NCBI RefSeq assembly: GCF_003003215.1
Contig: NZ_PVUF01000008.1
Location: forward strand, 115,681-179,680
DNA length: 64,000 bases
From: Tritonibacter scottomollicae
GTDB lineage: Bacteria > Pseudomonadota > Alphaproteobacteria > Rhodobacterales > Rhodobacteraceae
Reading direction: 5' to 3'
In this document: piece after piece, positions 7,918 through 17,664 of the stretch
Layout of the letters: every line of letters begins with the position of its first letter
How positions within the stretch are numbered: position 1 is the stretch's first letter
Notes under the pieces: model-generated
Told to the model about the DNA's origin: nothing
Databases searched by the model: none
What the model saw: the letters and a program-made list of their open reading frames with translations, nothing else
Program-made: the position numbers and the translations under genes

Positions 7918-9147
7918 ATGAAAGTGATTCAAATGACCCTCCCAGCGCAATTTGCGAAACGTGTTGGCCGCATGAAGGCTTCGGAAATTCGCGAGCTGTT
8001 GAAGTTGCTGGATCAGCCGGGGATGTTGTCCTTTGCCGGTGGCATCCCCGATCCGGCACTTTTTCCCGCTGAGGCCTTTGCCGAGGCCTTCCAGTCCGCC
8101 CTCACTCCCGAGCATCAGGCGCAGGCGCTGCAATACTCGATCTCCGAAGGTTACCTGCCGCTGCGCCAGTGGATCGCGGCGCATATGGCAGAGATGGGAG
8201 TGACCTGCGCGCCAGAGAACGTGCTGATCACCTCCGGCTCGCAGCAGGCTCTGGACTATCTGGGAAAGCTGTTCCTCAACCCCGGCGACACGGCGCTGGT
8301 GGGCTGGCCGACATACCTTGGCGCGCTGGCGGCGTTCAACGCCTATGAGCCGCGCTATGACTGCCTGCGCCCGGGAGATAACCAGCCGCCCGAAGCCTAT
8401 GCCGCCGCAGCAGAGGTCGCCGGGGGGCGGGTCAAGTTCGCCTATATGAGCCCCGATTTTGCCAATCCCACCGGCGTCACCATGACCCGAGCGGAGCGGG
8501 TGGCAGCCTTGCAGATGGCGGAGGCACTGGGCGCCGCCGTGATCGAGGACGGCGCCTATCAGGCCCTGCGCTATGATGGTGAGGCGGTGCCGCCGATGCT
8601 GGCGCTGGAGCAGGAGCAGAAGGGTGGCGATCTCGACGCCTGCCGCACGATCTACTGCGGTACCTTCTCCAAGACCCTGTCGCCGGGGCTGCGCGTCGGC
8701 TGGGTGGTGGCGGCGACGCCGGTGATCCAGCAGCTGGTGCTGATGAAGCAGGCCGCCGACCTGCATTCCGCCACCATCAACCAGATCGCCACCCATCAGG
8801 TGGCCGCGCGGCTTTTCGACGACCACGTTGCGTCCCTGCGCGCGGTCTACATGCGCCGCCGCGATGCCATGCTCGCCGCGCTGGAGGCGCATATGCCTGA
8901 AGGTGTCACCTGGGCTCGGCCTGAGGGCGGGATGTTCATCTGGCTGACCCTGCCTGAGGGGATCAGCAGCGCCACGCTTCTGGAGCGCGCTTTGGCGCAG
9001 GAGCAGCTGGCCTTTGTCCCCGGTCAGGCCTTCTATGCCGACGGCTCCGGCGCCAACACGCTGCGGCTGAGCTTCTCCAACAGCAATGAAACCATGATTG
9101 CTGAGGGCATGGCGCGTCTGGGGCGGGTGCTCAACTCCGCGCTGTAA
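7918..9147 (+). CDS. PLP-dependent class I/II aminotransferase
   Basis: 409 residues of fold type I. The conserved order is visible: an N-terminal substrate arm (LSFAGGIPDPALFP), cofactor ring-stacking region (SGSQQALDYLGKL), the Asn block (SPDFANPTGVTMT), the Asp block (IEDGAYQAL), the lysine Schiff-base motif (GTFSKTLSPGLRVGW) and a C-terminal Arg (TLRLSFSN). It resembles 2-aminoadipate / multi-substrate aminotransferases of the Kat/MocR-like type, without a fused regulatory domain. It is divergent from the FadR-type regulator, the probable controller. The exact amino donor is unknown. An alternative ATG at 7933 is in frame. Confidence 0.88.
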   Translation: MKVIQMTLPAQFAKRVGRMKASEIRELLKLLDQPGMLSFAGGIPDPALFPAEAFAEAFQSALTPEHQAQALQYSISEGYLPLRQWIAAHMAEMGVTCAPENVLITSGSQQALDYLGKLFLNPGDTALVGWPTYLGALAAFNAYEPRYDCLRPGDNQPPEAYAAAAEVAGGRVKFAYMSPDFANPTGVTMTRAERVAALQMAEALGAAVIEDGAYQALRYDGEAVPPMLALEQEQKGGDLDACRTIYCGTFSKTLSPGLRVGWVVAATPVIQQLVLMKQAADLHSATINQIATHQVAARLFDDHVASLRAVYMRRRDAMLAALEAHMPEGVTWARPEGGMFIWLTLPEGISSATLLERALAQEQLAFVPGQAFYADGSGANTLRLSFSNSNETMIAEGMARLGRVLNSAL

Positions 9148-9276
9148 ACGGCGGTTATCCACAAGATATGGTGGGGGTGCAGGGCGAAAAGTGCCGATTT
9201 TGCGTCATGCGCCGTTGACACTTGGCCCGCAAGACTGATGTGATTTCCGGCAACGGAATCACCAGAAAGGGCGATC

Positions 9277-12200
9277 TTGCGCTTTTCCAAACTCAGGCTG
9301 ACTGGCTTCAAGAGTTTTGTTGACCCCACCGACCTGATCATCGCCGATGGTCTGACCGGCGTTGTGGGGCCAAACGGCTGTGGCAAGTCGAACCTGCTGG
9401 AGGCGCTGCGCTGGGTGATGGGCGAGACCCGCGCCAAGGCGATGCGCGGCGGCGGCATGGAAGATGTGATCTTCGCCGGCACCGCCAGCCGCTCGGCCCG
9501 CAACTTTGCCGAGGTGAGCCTGCAGATCGACAACTCCGAGCGGCTGGCGCCGTCGGGGTTCAACGAGGCCGATCAGCTTGACATCGTGCGCCGGATCACC
9601 CGCGACGTGGGCTCCGCCTACAAGGCCAACACCCGTGACGTGCGCGCCAAGGACGTGCAGATGCTCTTTGCCGATGCCTCGACCGGCGCGCATTCACCGG
9701 CGCTGGTGCGGCAGGGGCAGATCTCCGAACTGATCAACGCTAAGCCCAAGGCCCGCCGTCGGGTGCTGGAAGAGGCGGCGGGGATCTCCGGCCTCTATCA
9801 GCGGCGCCACGAGGCGGAGCTGAAGCTGAAGAACACCGAACAGAACCTGTTGCGCGTCGATGACGTGATCGAACAGCTCGCCAGCCAGTTGGGGCAGCTG
9901 GGGCGGCAGGCGAAACAGGCGCAGCGCTACCGCGAGATTGGCGAGAAGCTGCGGCTGGCCGAGGGCATGCTGCTCTACCGGCGCTGGCGCGAAGCGGATG
10001 ACGCCCGCCTTGCCGCCGAGGAGGAACTTCGCACCCGCGTGACCCAGGCCGCCAAGGCAGAGGCACTGGCCCGCGTGGCGAGCGAGAAACGGGCCGAGGC
10101 CGAAGAAGGCCTGCCGCCCCTGCGCGAGGAAGACGCGATCGCTGCGGCCGTGTTGCAGCGGCTGGTGGTGCAGCGCGATGCGCTCTCGGATCAGGAGGCG
10201 CAGGCGCGTCAGAACATCGAACGTCTGAACAGCCGCATCCAGCAGCTGGGCAATGACATTGAGCGCGAGTCCGGCCTGAACAAGGACGCGGGCGAGACCA
10301 TTGAACGGCTTGAATGGGAAAAGCGCGAGCTGGCCAAGGCCGGCGAAGGCCAGGACGACCGGATGTCCGAAGCGGCGGAGGTGGCAGAGGAATCGGCGTC
10401 GATCCTGCACACCGGCGAGGAACACCTGTCGCAGGTGACTGAGGATGTCGCCCGTCTCTCTGCCCGTCACCAGTCTGCCCAACGTCTGGTCGAGGATTGC
10501 CGCCGGGCGCTGGATCGGGCCGAGGGCGAGGGCGCCAAGTCCCGCGCTGCCATGGCGGAGGCCCGCGAGGCGCTGGGGACGTCGGAAGAAACCTATGAGG
10601 CCGCAGTCGAGGCCGAGGAAGAGGCCCGCGAGGCGGCCGAGATGGCCGAGGAGGCCCTGGCCGAGGCGGATGAGCTGCGCACCGAAACCCAGGCGCATGA
10701 GACCGAGGCACGCGCCAAACGCTCCGAGGCCGAGGGCGAGCTTGGCGCGCTGCGGGCCGAGGTGACGGCGCTGGCCAAGCTGGTCGAACGGGACACCGCC
10801 GAGGGTGGGCAGGTGATGGATGACCTGCGGGTGACCCCGGGCTACGAGAAGGCCTTGGGCGCGGCGCTCTCCGATGATCTGCGCGCGCCGCTTGCGGATG
10901 GCGACGGGCCCACCGGCTGGCTCACCCTGCCGTCCTATGACCGTGATGGCCCGCTGCCCGACGGGGTTGAACCGCTGGGCAAATATGTCGACGGCCCCGA
11001 TGCGCTCTGGCGCCGGATCGCGCAGATCGGCGTGGTGGATCCGGACGAGGCCCTGCGCCTGCAACCGCAGCTGCAACCGGGGCAGCGGCTGGTGACATTG
11101 GAGGGCGACCTGTGGCGCTGGGACGGGTTCCGCGCCTGGGCCGAGGATGCGCCCTCTGCCGCCGCCATGCGGCTGGAACAGATGAACCGGCTGGAAGCGC
11201 TGAAACAGGATCTGGCCCATGCCACCGCCCGGACCGAGGGCGCGCAGGCGGCGCATGAGGCGCTGGTGCGCAAGCTGGAAGAAGTCACCCGCGCCGATCA
11301 GGCCGCCCGTCAGGCTCGCCGCGCCGCCGACCAGCGTGTCGCCGATGCCGCCCGTGCCCTGAGCCGCGCCGAGGCGGAGCGCAACCTCGCTGAAGGCAAG
11401 CTGGAAAACTTCGGCATCGCCGTTGCGCGCCATGACGAGGATGCGCTCACTGCCTCCCTGCAGCTGAAAGAGGCGGAAACCGGGCAAAGCGCGCTGGGGG
11501 ATCTGGGTGAGGCCCGCGCCAAGGTCGAGGAGATCAAGCACGGGGTCGAGGCCGCGCGGATCACCATGCTGACCCATCGCTCCGCGCTGGACGAGCTGCG
11601 CCGCGAGGGCGAGGCCCGCACCAAACGGGCCCAGACCGTGACCAAGGAAATCTCTGGCTGGCGCCATCGTCTGGAGTCGGCCGGCAAGCGGATCGCTGAA
11701 CTGGAAGAGCGCCGCGAGGCCAGTCAGGAAGAGCTGGAGGACGCGATGGCGGTGCCCGGCGAGATTGCCGAGACCCGCGAGGAGCTGAACGAACAGATCA
11801 CCGAGGCCGAGACCCGCAAGGCCGAGGCCACCGACGCGCTGGTTGCCGCCGAAGGCGTGCTGCGCGAGGCGGTGCACAACGAACGTGAATGCGAACGGCT
11901 GGCCTCCGAGGCCCGCGAGGCGCGCGCCCGCTCCGAGGCCCGCACCGAGGCCGCCCGTGAGACTGTCGAGGCCGCCGCCGAGCGCATCGACGAGGTGATG
12001 CAGATGGAGCCCGGCGACCTGCTGCAGCAGCTTGAGGTCGCGCCTGAGGATATGCCCAACGCCGAGGAGCTGGAGGTCGAGGTCGCCCGCCACAAACGCC
12101 AGCGTGACGCGCTGGGGGCGGTCAACCTGCGCGCCGAGGAAGACGCCCGCGAAGTGCAGGAAGAGCATGACACGCTGGTAGCGGAAAAGCTGGATCTCGA

Positions 12201-12732
12201 AGAGGCGGTAAAGACCCTGCGCGCGGGCATCGCCAGCCTCAACCGCGAGGGGCGCGAACGGCTACTGACCGCCTTCGAGCAGGTCAACAGCTCCTTTGCG
12301 ATGCTGTTCACGCACCTCTTTGGCGGCGGCGAGGCCAACCTGCTGATGGTTGAAAGCGACGATCCGCTGGATGCGGGGCTGGAGATCATGTGCCAACCGC
12401 CGGGCAAGAAGCTGTCGACCCTGTCGCTGCTGTCCGGCGGTGAGCAGACGCTGACGGCGATGGCGCTGATCTTTGCGGTATTCCTGTCCAATCCGGCGCC
12501 GATTTGCGTTCTGGACGAGGTCGACGCGCCGCTGGATGACGCCAATGTCACCCGCTTCTGCGACCTGCTGGACGAGATGTGCCGGCAGACCGACACGCGG
12601 TTCCTGATCATCACCCACCACGCGGTGACCATGGCGCGGATGGATCGTTTGTTCGGCGTCACCATGCAGGAGAAGGGCGTTAGCCAGCTGGTCTCCGTCG
12701 ATCTGAAAAAGGCCGAAGCTCTGGTCGCCTGA
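9277..12732 (+). CDS. smc: Chromosome segregation ATPase SMC
   Basis: 1151 residues, the full length of bacterial SMC. Walker A (GPNGCGKSN) lies about residues 29-37, followed by two very long Glu/Ala-rich coiled-coil arms, a hinge around 510-640, and the C-terminal head with the ABC signature (LSLLSGGEQTLTAM) and Walker B (PICVLDEVDAPLDD). The dimer organises and compacts the chromosome with ScpA/ScpB. The start is TTG at 9277, giving MRFSKLRLTGFKSFVDP, the canonical N-terminus; AGAAAGGG precedes it. No scpAB gene is nearby. Confidence 0.97.
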   Translation: MRFSKLRLTGFKSFVDPTDLIIADGLTGVVGPNGCGKSNLLEALRWVMGETRAKAMRGGGMEDVIFAGTASRSARNFAEVSLQIDNSERLAPSGFNEADQLDIVRRITRDVGSAYKANTRDVRAKDVQMLFADASTGAHSPALVRQGQISELINAKPKARRRVLEEAAGISGLYQRRHEAELKLKNTEQNLLRVDDVIEQLASQLGQLGRQAKQAQRYREIGEKLRLAEGMLLYRRWREADDARLAAEEELRTRVTQAAKAEALARVASEKRAEAEEGLPPLREEDAIAAAVLQRLVVQRDALSDQEAQARQNIERLNSRIQQLGNDIERESGLNKDAGETIERLEWEKRELAKAGEGQDDRMSEAAEVAEESASILHTGEEHLSQVTEDVARLSARHQSAQRLVEDCRRALDRAEGEGAKSRAAMAEAREALGTSEETYEAAVEAEEEAREAAEMAEEALAEADELRTETQAHETEARAKRSEAEGELGALRAEVTALAKLVERDTAEGGQVMDDLRVTPGYEKALGAALSDDLRAPLADGDGPTGWLTLPSYDRDGPLPDGVEPLGKYVDGPDALWRRIAQIGVVDPDEALRLQPQLQPGQRLVTLEGDLWRWDGFRAWAEDAPSAAAMRLEQMNRLEALKQDLAHATARTEGAQAAHEALVRKLEEVTRADQAARQARRAADQRVADAARALSRAEAERNLAEGKLENFGIAVARHDEDALTASLQLKEAETGQSALGDLGEARAKVEEIKHGVEAARITMLTHRSALDELRREGEARTKRAQTVTKEISGWRHRLESAGKRIAELEERREASQEELEDAMAVPGEIAETREELNEQITEAETRKAEATDALVAAEGVLREAVHNERECERLASEAREARARSEARTEAARETVEAAAERIDEVMQMEPGDLLQQLEVAPEDMPNAEELEVEVARHKRQRDALGAVNLRAEEDAREVQEEHDTLVAEKLDLEEAVKTLRAGIASLNREGRERLLTAFEQVNSSFAMLFTHLFGGGEANLLMVESDDPLDAGLEIMCQPPGKKLSTLSLLSGGEQTLTAMALIFAVFLSNPAPICVLDEVDAPLDDANVTRFCDLLDEMCRQTDTRFLIITHHAVTMARMDRLFGVTMQEKGVSQLVSVDLKKAEALVA

Positions 12733-12738
12733 CTGTGA

Positions 12739-12785
12739 GCGGCGCTGACACGCAGTCGTGACTGCGCTGTCATCAAAAGCGCCGC
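12739..12785 (+). terminator. Nested hairpin downstream of smc
   Basis: Three nested inverted repeats share one centre: GCGGCGCT (12739-12746) with AGCGCCGC (12778-12785), TGACA with TGTCA, and a core GCAGTC/GACTGC. It begins seven bases after the smc stop and has no T run, so it may be a 3' end stabiliser or weak terminator rather than a classical terminator. Confidence 0.4.
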
Positions 12786-12797
12786 TAGGGTAGCGCT

Positions 12798-13154
12798 ATG
12801 CGCTATCTCATCCCTTTGCTGCTTTGCCTTGCCACGCCGCTCTCTGCTGCCGAATGGGCGTTGCGCCCCGGAGATCAGCCCTTTGACGCCGACGACCTTG
12901 CGGCGCTGCCGGGGCAGGTGTTCCGCTACTACGATGACGGCGAAAGCCGGTTCTGGGCCAATGGCGCATACGCCTATACCTACTCGGCACAAAATGGCGG
13001 CGGCACCGCCTGGGGCAGCTACAGGGTCGCCGAGGACGGCAGCGTCTGCGTGACCTTCACCAATGGCAACAAACGCTGCGACCTATATGTGCGTGATGGC
13101 AATCGCACCCTGCTGATTACCGAAGAGGGCGCGCGCTTCCCGATGCGGCCCTGA
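12798..13154 (+). CDS. Small exported protein of unknown function
   Basis: 118 residues. The N-terminus MRYLIPLLLCLATPLSAAEW is a clear signal peptide with likely cleavage after SAA. The mature part of about 100 residues is rich in aromatic and glycine residues (YYDDGESRFWANGAYAYTYS) and holds two cysteines (SVCVTF and KRCDLYV) that could form a disulphide in the periplasm. The pattern suggests a small beta-rich domain. I do not recognise a named family. It stands between smc and the convergent lytic transglycosylase. Confidence 0.75.
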   Translation: MRYLIPLLLCLATPLSAAEWALRPGDQPFDADDLAALPGQVFRYYDDGESRFWANGAYAYTYSAQNGGGTAWGSYRVAEDGSVCVTFTNGNKRCDLYVRDGNRTLLITEEGARFPMRP

Positions 13155-13160
13155 GCGACC

Positions 13161-14363
13161 TCAGAGCGCGTTGAGCAGATCCGGCGTTGGCCAGGCATCG
13201 GCAGGCAGGCCGAGGCGCATCTGCTCTTGCTGGACGGCCAGGCGTGTATTTGCACCAAGGATACCATCGACGCTGCCGACATCGTGCCCTCGGTCTTGCA
13301 GCCGCCGCTGCAGTTCCTTCATCTGCCCGTCGCTCAACCCGGTGTCGGGGTTGCCCGCGTTGTAGACCTCTGCGCCCTGAAGCCGGGTGGCGAAGTAGGC
13401 GGCGGTCAGCACATAGGTAAAGCTCTGGTTCCATTCGAAATAAATGTCGAAATTGGGGTAGGCGAGGAAGGCAGGCCCCTTGTGTCCCTGCGGCAGGATC
13501 AACGAGGCCTCGACGTCCTTCATTGCGAAGTCAAAGGTCCGTGGCGTGACCCCCATGGCCTCCCACTCTGCCACGGATTTCTTGTAGGCCGGGCCGGAGG
13601 CAGAGACATCCATGCCCGCCGGAATGGTAACTTCCTGCAGCCAGGGCTCGTTTGCACGCCAGCCGAGGTGCGACAGCATCCGCGCCGCTGACATCAGCGC
13701 ATCGGCGGCAGAGGTTTTCAGCGTCACATGGCCATCGCCATCCGCATCCACCCCGTGTTCGAGGATATCGCCGGGCAACATCTGCACCATGCCGATCTCG
13801 CCGGCCCAGGCGCCGGTGGTGCGGGCCGGGTCGAAATCCCCCTTGCGATAGAGCTCCAGCGCTGAGAAGATCTGCGGCCGGAACAACTCCGGGCGGCGGC
13901 AGTCATGGGCCAGCGTCACCAGCGCGTTGCGGGTGTTGAAATCACCCTGGACCGCGCCGTAGTCGGTCTCAAACGCCCAGAAGGCCAGTAGCACGCCGCG
14001 GTTGATGCCATAGGTGGTCTCGATCCGCTCAAAAATCTTGTCGAATTCCTCGCCCTTGCGGCTGCCCCGATCCAATCGGCTCTGCGAGATGAGCCGTCGC
14101 GAAAACTCGATGAAGGGTTTCTGGAACACGCCTTGCGAGCGGTCGGCGCGCAGCACTTTGGAGTCTTTAGCGACACCGCTGAAGAAGCCGTTCACGGTTT
14201 TGATCGAATAGCCCGCGGAAACGGCCTCGTCCTTCAGCCCACGTACGAAGTTCTGGAAACCTCCGCCACATTGCGCAGAGGCCAGGGTCGGGGTGGCTAA
14301 CAGGGCGATCAGGGCGGTGCGGTGCAGGACCGCTTTGGGGCTGGGCAGCACGCGCATGGCCAT
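13161..14363 (-). CDS. Lytic murein transglycosylase (MltB type) with peptidoglycan-binding domain
   Basis: 400 residues. A signal peptide ends at about 30 (LLATPTLASAQ). The SLT_2/MltB catalytic domain spans about 35-330: the catalytic Glu lies in FWAFETDYGA, followed by the conserved GAWAGEIGMVQMLPGDIL block. The C-terminus (about 340-400, DGQMKELQRRLQDRGHDVG and LGANTRLAVQQEQ) is a PG_binding_1 repeat. The enzyme cleaves glycan strands to 1,6-anhydromuramyl ends in the periplasm. The N-terminal Cys in SAQCGGG could suggest a lipoprotein but does not form a good lipobox. It is convergent with the small exported gene. Confidence 0.92.
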   Translation of the reverse strand: MAMRVLPSPKAVLHRTALIALLATPTLASAQCGGGFQNFVRGLKDEAVSAGYSIKTVNGFFSGVAKDSKVLRADRSQGVFQKPFIEFSRRLISQSRLDRGSRKGEEFDKIFERIETTYGINRGVLLAFWAFETDYGAVQGDFNTRNALVTLAHDCRRPELFRPQIFSALELYRKGDFDPARTTGAWAGEIGMVQMLPGDILEHGVDADGDGHVTLKTSAADALMSAARMLSHLGWRANEPWLQEVTIPAGMDVSASGPAYKKSVAEWEAMGVTPRTFDFAMKDVEASLILPQGHKGPAFLAYPNFDIYFEWNQSFTYVLTAAYFATRLQGAEVYNAGNPDTGLSDGQMKELQRRLQDRGHDVGSVDGILGANTRLAVQQEQMRLGLPADAWPTPDLLNAL

Positions 14364-14399
14364 ATGTCCTTTGGTCGGATGGGTTCGCGCTAACGATAT

Positions 14400-15311
14400 C
14401 TAGAAGAGCAGACCCAATGCAACCACCAGAACCAGTGTCAGACCCCATGATTTCCACAGAATTTGACAGCAACGCGTGATGGCATGGGCATCGGCGCTCT
14501 TTGAGCCGCTGTCATTCACCCAAGCAAAGTCGCGCATCTCGCCATCGTAGGAGCGCGGACCCGCCAGCGCCACGCCAAGCGCGCGCGCCATGGCGGCCTC
14601 TGGCCAGCCCGCGTTGGGGGAGCGGTGTTTGCGCGCATCAGTGCTGATTTCGCCCCAGTCGCCGGTGCGCCGGGTGACCACGGCCAGCAGGAGCGCACTC
14701 AACCGGGCGGGGATGATGTTCAGCACATCATCAAACCGCGCCGCGGCCCAGCCGAATTCCTCGTAGGCTTCGGTGCGATAGCCGATCATGCTGTCGGCGG
14801 TGTTTATCAGCTTGTAGATCAGCAGCCCCGGCAGTCCGGCGACAAGGAACCAGAACACCGGCGCGATCACCCCGTCAGAGAAATTCTCCGCCCCGCTCTC
14901 GATTGCGGAGCGCGCCACCTGCGGGCCGGTCATGCTGTCGGTGTCGCGGCTGACGATCATCGCCACCGCTGCGCGCCCCTCGGGCAGGCCTTGACGCAAC
15001 CCGGTGGCCACGGCGCTGACGTGGTCGATCAGCGAGCGTTGCGCGATCAGGATGGCGGCGATCAGCACACTGACCACGCTGCCGAGCCAGGACAGCGTCC
15101 AGCCGAGGACCAGCCCGGTCAGCACCAGCACGGCAACCGCCACCACGCCCCTGCCACGTTTGCCGTCGCCCTCATTCAATCCGTCGTCCAGCGCCTGCAC
15201 CAGCCGTCCCATCAGCACCGCCGGATGCGGCAGCCGTGACCAGAGCCATTTCGGTTCTCCCAAGGCGGCATCGAGGATCAGGGCGGGGATCAGCAGCGCG
15301 GCGGTGCTCAT
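14400..15311 (-). CDS. cbiB: Adenosylcobinamide-phosphate synthase CbiB (CobD)
   Basis: 303 residues with several membrane segments and the family signatures [20 protein letters not shown] near the start and [22 protein letters not shown] and [19 protein letters not shown] in the middle. It attaches the aminopropanol arm (or its phosphate) to adenosylcobyric acid in cobalamin synthesis. Its ATG overlaps the stop of the cobC-like gene by four bases (ATGA), so the two form an operon. In Pseudomonas denitrificans nomenclature it is cobD. Confidence 0.93.
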   Translation of the reverse strand: MSTAALLIPALILDAALGEPKWLWSRLPHPAVLMGRLVQALDDGLNEGDGKRGRGVVAVAVLVLTGLVLGWTLSWLGSVVSVLIAAILIAQRSLIDHVSAVATGLRQGLPEGRAAVAMIVSRDTDSMTGPQVARSAIESGAENFSDGVIAPVFWFLVAGLPGLLIYKLINTADSMIGYRTEAYEEFGWAAARFDDVLNIIPARLSALLLAVVTRRTGDWGEISTDARKHRSPNAGWPEAAMARALGVALAGPRSYDGEMRDFAWVNDSGSKSADAHAITRCCQILWKSWGLTLVLVVALGLLF

Positions 15312-16309
15312 GTCAGCGCGGTCTCCAGTTGGCCCCAGCGGTCGGCGGGCGGCAGACCGAGGCGCAGGAAGCGGGTGGAATAGGGGAAAGTGCGGCTCCA
15401 GATATGGGCGCGGCCAAGGCGCTCCTGCCAGGCAGCCGCGTCCTCCACGTCATAGAGCCGGAACAGATCAGTGCCGCCGACGGTCTGCGCCCCGGCCTGT
15501 TGCATCAGCTGGTCAAGGCGCGAGGCGGCATCGGCCAGTTCCAGCCGCGTGGTGGCCGCCCAGTCTGGGTTGTTCAATGCCACTGTCCCGGTCCGCAGCG
15601 CCGGGCCGGAGACCGCCCATGGCCCCATGGCGGCGCGCAGCCCCGCGATCAGTTCTGGATCGCCTATGGCAAACCCCAGCCGCAGCCCGGCCAGCCCCCA
15701 GAACTTGCCAAAGCTTTTCAGGATCACCGTGCCGGGTGTGGCGGCGCGCGCGATCAGGCTCTGGTCGGGGCAGATATCGCAGAAGCTCTCATCGATCACG
15801 CAGAAGGGCGCTGTCAACTCCTCCGCCAGCCAGAGGCGTCCATCGGGATTGTTGGGATGCACCACAACCTGCGCCTCTGCCGGACCCGCGTCGAGGACCT
15901 GCCAGCCACATTGGTCAAAGGCGGCCGCGTGTTCGTTATAGGTCGGGGTGGTGATCTGCACGGTGCGGGCAGGGCGCAGCACAGGGAGGCGGGCGATAAG
16001 GGCCGACGCACCGGGGGCGGCCAGGATATCCGCGCCCTCCGGCACCTGCCAGAAACTGCGGGCCGCCTCGATCAGTGCCTGTTGCGCGTCGCTGTCGGGC
16101 AGGGCGGTCCAGTCCTCTGCCAGCATGGGCGGCAGCGGGTAGGGGGCCGGGTTTATTCCGGTCGACAGGTCGATCCAGTCCTCACGCGCGCCGCCAAAGC
16201 GCGCGATGGCTGCCGCGAGGTTGCCGCCATGATCGCGCGCCGGGGGCAGGGCGGTCGTCAGGGCGGTGGCCGGTGCGCCTTGGGGGGCGCTTGAGATGCT
16301 ATCTGCCAT
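15308..16309 (-). CDS. cobC: Threonine-phosphate decarboxylase CobC
   Basis: About 333 residues of PLP fold type I, related to histidinol-phosphate aminotransferase. Visible motifs: [14 protein letters not shown] near the start, [16 protein letters not shown], the Asn block [11 protein letters not shown], and the Schiff-base lysine region [17 protein letters not shown]. It makes (R)-1-aminopropan-2-ol phosphate for the cobalamin lower loop, the substrate of the adjoining cbiB product. In-frame ATGs at 16372, 16330 and 16309 are possible; 16309 is chosen because AAAGG lies about eight bases upstream and DHGGN then falls at a normal distance. I see no room for a cobalamin riboswitch before it. 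Confidence 0.9.
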   Translation of the reverse strand: MADSISSAPQGAPATALTTALPPARDHGGNLAAAIARFGGAREDWIDLSTGINPAPYPLPPMLAEDWTALPDSDAQQALIEAARSFWQVPEGADILAAPGASALIARLPVLRPARTVQITTPTYNEHAAAFDQCGWQVLDAGPAEAQVVVHPNNPDGRLWLAEELTAPFCVIDESFCDICPDQSLIARAATPGTVILKSFGKFWGLAGLRLGFAIGDPELIAGLRAAMGPWAVSGPALRTGTVALNNPDWAATTRLELADAASRLDQLMQQAGAQTVGGTDLFRLYDVEDAAAWQERLGRAHIWSRTFPYSTRFLRLGLPPADRWGQLETALT

Positions 16310-16361
16310 GGCGGATCGGCCTTTGTGCATAGGGTCTTTGGACGATATGCCCCCGCCCTTC

Positions 16362-16394
16362 CCATAAAGCAAGCGCGGCGGAACCCCGCCGCGC
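16362..16394 (-). terminator. Probable terminator after the glutathionyl-hydroquinone reductase gene
   Basis: On the minus strand GCGCGGCGG, loop GGTT and CCGCCGCGC form a perfect nine-base-pair hairpin followed by TTGCTTTAT. It lies 28 bases after the reductase stop and before the cobC gene, so it probably separates the two units. Confidence 0.5.
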
Positions 16395-16422
16395 CCTGGG
16401 CCTCTCCGGTCCGGTTGCGCGC

Positions 16423-17397
16423 CTAGCCGCGCCCGTGCGGTGCATCCCAGTCCAGTATCGGGTTGATCGGCAGGATGCGGTTCGGATTGATGGTGTCATG
16501 GCTGTAGTGATAGTGGCGCACGATATGCGGCATCACCACCGTCTCTGCCACGCCCGGCATCTGATACAGTTCACGGGTGTAGGCCCAAAGGTTGGGGTAG
16601 TCGATGATCCGACGCCGGTTGCATTTGAAATGCAGATGGTAGACCGGGTCAAACCGCACCAGTGTCGTGAACAGACGCCAGTCGGCCTCCGTCAGCTGGT
16701 CGCCCATCAGGTAGCGATGCTGGCTCAGGATATCCTCCAGCCAGTCGAGACTGTCGAACAGCGGCACAACGGCGGCGTCATAGGCCTCCTGCGAGGTGGC
16801 AAAACCGGATTTGTACACACCATTGTTCACCGTGTCATAAACTCGGGCGTTCACCGCCTCGATCGGCTCGCGCAGCGCCTCGGGCCAGAGGTCAAGCGTA
16901 TTGCCCGTGATCTCGTCGAAGGCGGAGTTGAGCATGCGGATGATCTCTGCGCTCTCGTTCGACACGATTGTGTTGTTCTGCTTGTCCCAGAGCACCGGCA
17001 CCGTGACGCGGCCAGAGTAGGCGGGGTCTGCCTTCGTATAGACCTGGTGCATATAGTCGAAGCCGAACAGATCATCGCCGGTGGCGCCCTCCATGCCTGT
17101 CTTGAACTCCCAGCCCTTGTCCAGCATGTCCGGATGCACGACTGAAATGCTGATGTGGTCCTCCAGCCCTTTCAGTTTGCGAAAGATCAGGGTGCGATGC
17201 GCCCAAGGGCAGGCGTAGGACACATAGAGGTGATAGCGACCGCTTTCTGCCTTGAACCCTGTCTGACCATCGGGGCCGGGGCCGCCATCGGCGGTCAGCC
17301 AGTTGCGGAACTGGGATTCGGAACGTTTGAAAGCGCCCCCATGCGATTTTGTATCATACCAGACGTCTTGCCATTTGCCGTCAACCAGCAGTCCCAT
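16423..17397 (-). CDS. Glutathionyl-hydroquinone reductase (YqjG/ECM4-type GST)
   Basis: 324 residues, the normal length of Xi-class glutathione transferases. The N-terminal thioredoxin-like domain carries the catalytic cysteine in YVSYACPWAHRTLIF (about residues 60-75). The helical C-terminal domain includes DQLTEADWRLFTTLVRFDPV and the Tyr-rich region typical of the family. It reduces glutathionyl-(hydro)quinones in the cytoplasm. The ATG at 17397 is chosen over longer in-frame starts because AAGGAAGGG precedes it and MGLLVDGKWQDVWYDT matches the family N-terminus. Confidence 0.93.
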   Translation of the reverse strand: MGLLVDGKWQDVWYDTKSHGGAFKRSESQFRNWLTADGGPGPDGQTGFKAESGRYHLYVSYACPWAHRTLIFRKLKGLEDHISISVVHPDMLDKGWEFKTGMEGATGDDLFGFDYMHQVYTKADPAYSGRVTVPVLWDKQNNTIVSNESAEIIRMLNSAFDEITGNTLDLWPEALREPIEAVNARVYDTVNNGVYKSGFATSQEAYDAAVVPLFDSLDWLEDILSQHRYLMGDQLTEADWRLFTTLVRFDPVYHLHFKCNRRRIIDYPNLWAYTRELYQMPGVAETVVMPHIVRHYHYSHDTINPNRILPINPILDWDAPHGRG

Positions 17398-17664
17398 GGT
17401 AGGCCCTTCCTTTTTTCGGTTGCGACTGAGGATAGGGCCAGAGAAGTGGCGCGACCACCTGTGCGACTGCGCAGCGCCTCTGCATCCGCGCACAGGCCTC
17501 ATGCAGAGAGCCTGTTCAGGCAGCGAGGCATTGGAACGTGGCAAGGCGCGCGGCCAACCGATCACACTTCGAAATTGCAGCGGAGGGGCGCGCCGCCTTC
17601 ACTTGATTTTAGCTAATTCCAAGCCAAACTAAGGGTCGGTCCTCTAATGCCGGAGGTAAAGGCC

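Noticed and set aside
9694..12168. Open frame of 824 codons antisense to smc
   Set aside because: It mirrors smc codon structure; high GC keeps the complementary frame free of stops. It has low-complexity composition, no domain and smc is unquestionable.
16310..16422. Possible cobalamin riboswitch before cobC
   Set aside because: The gap is only about 110 bases and filled mainly by a GC hairpin; no B12-box-like sequence is seen.
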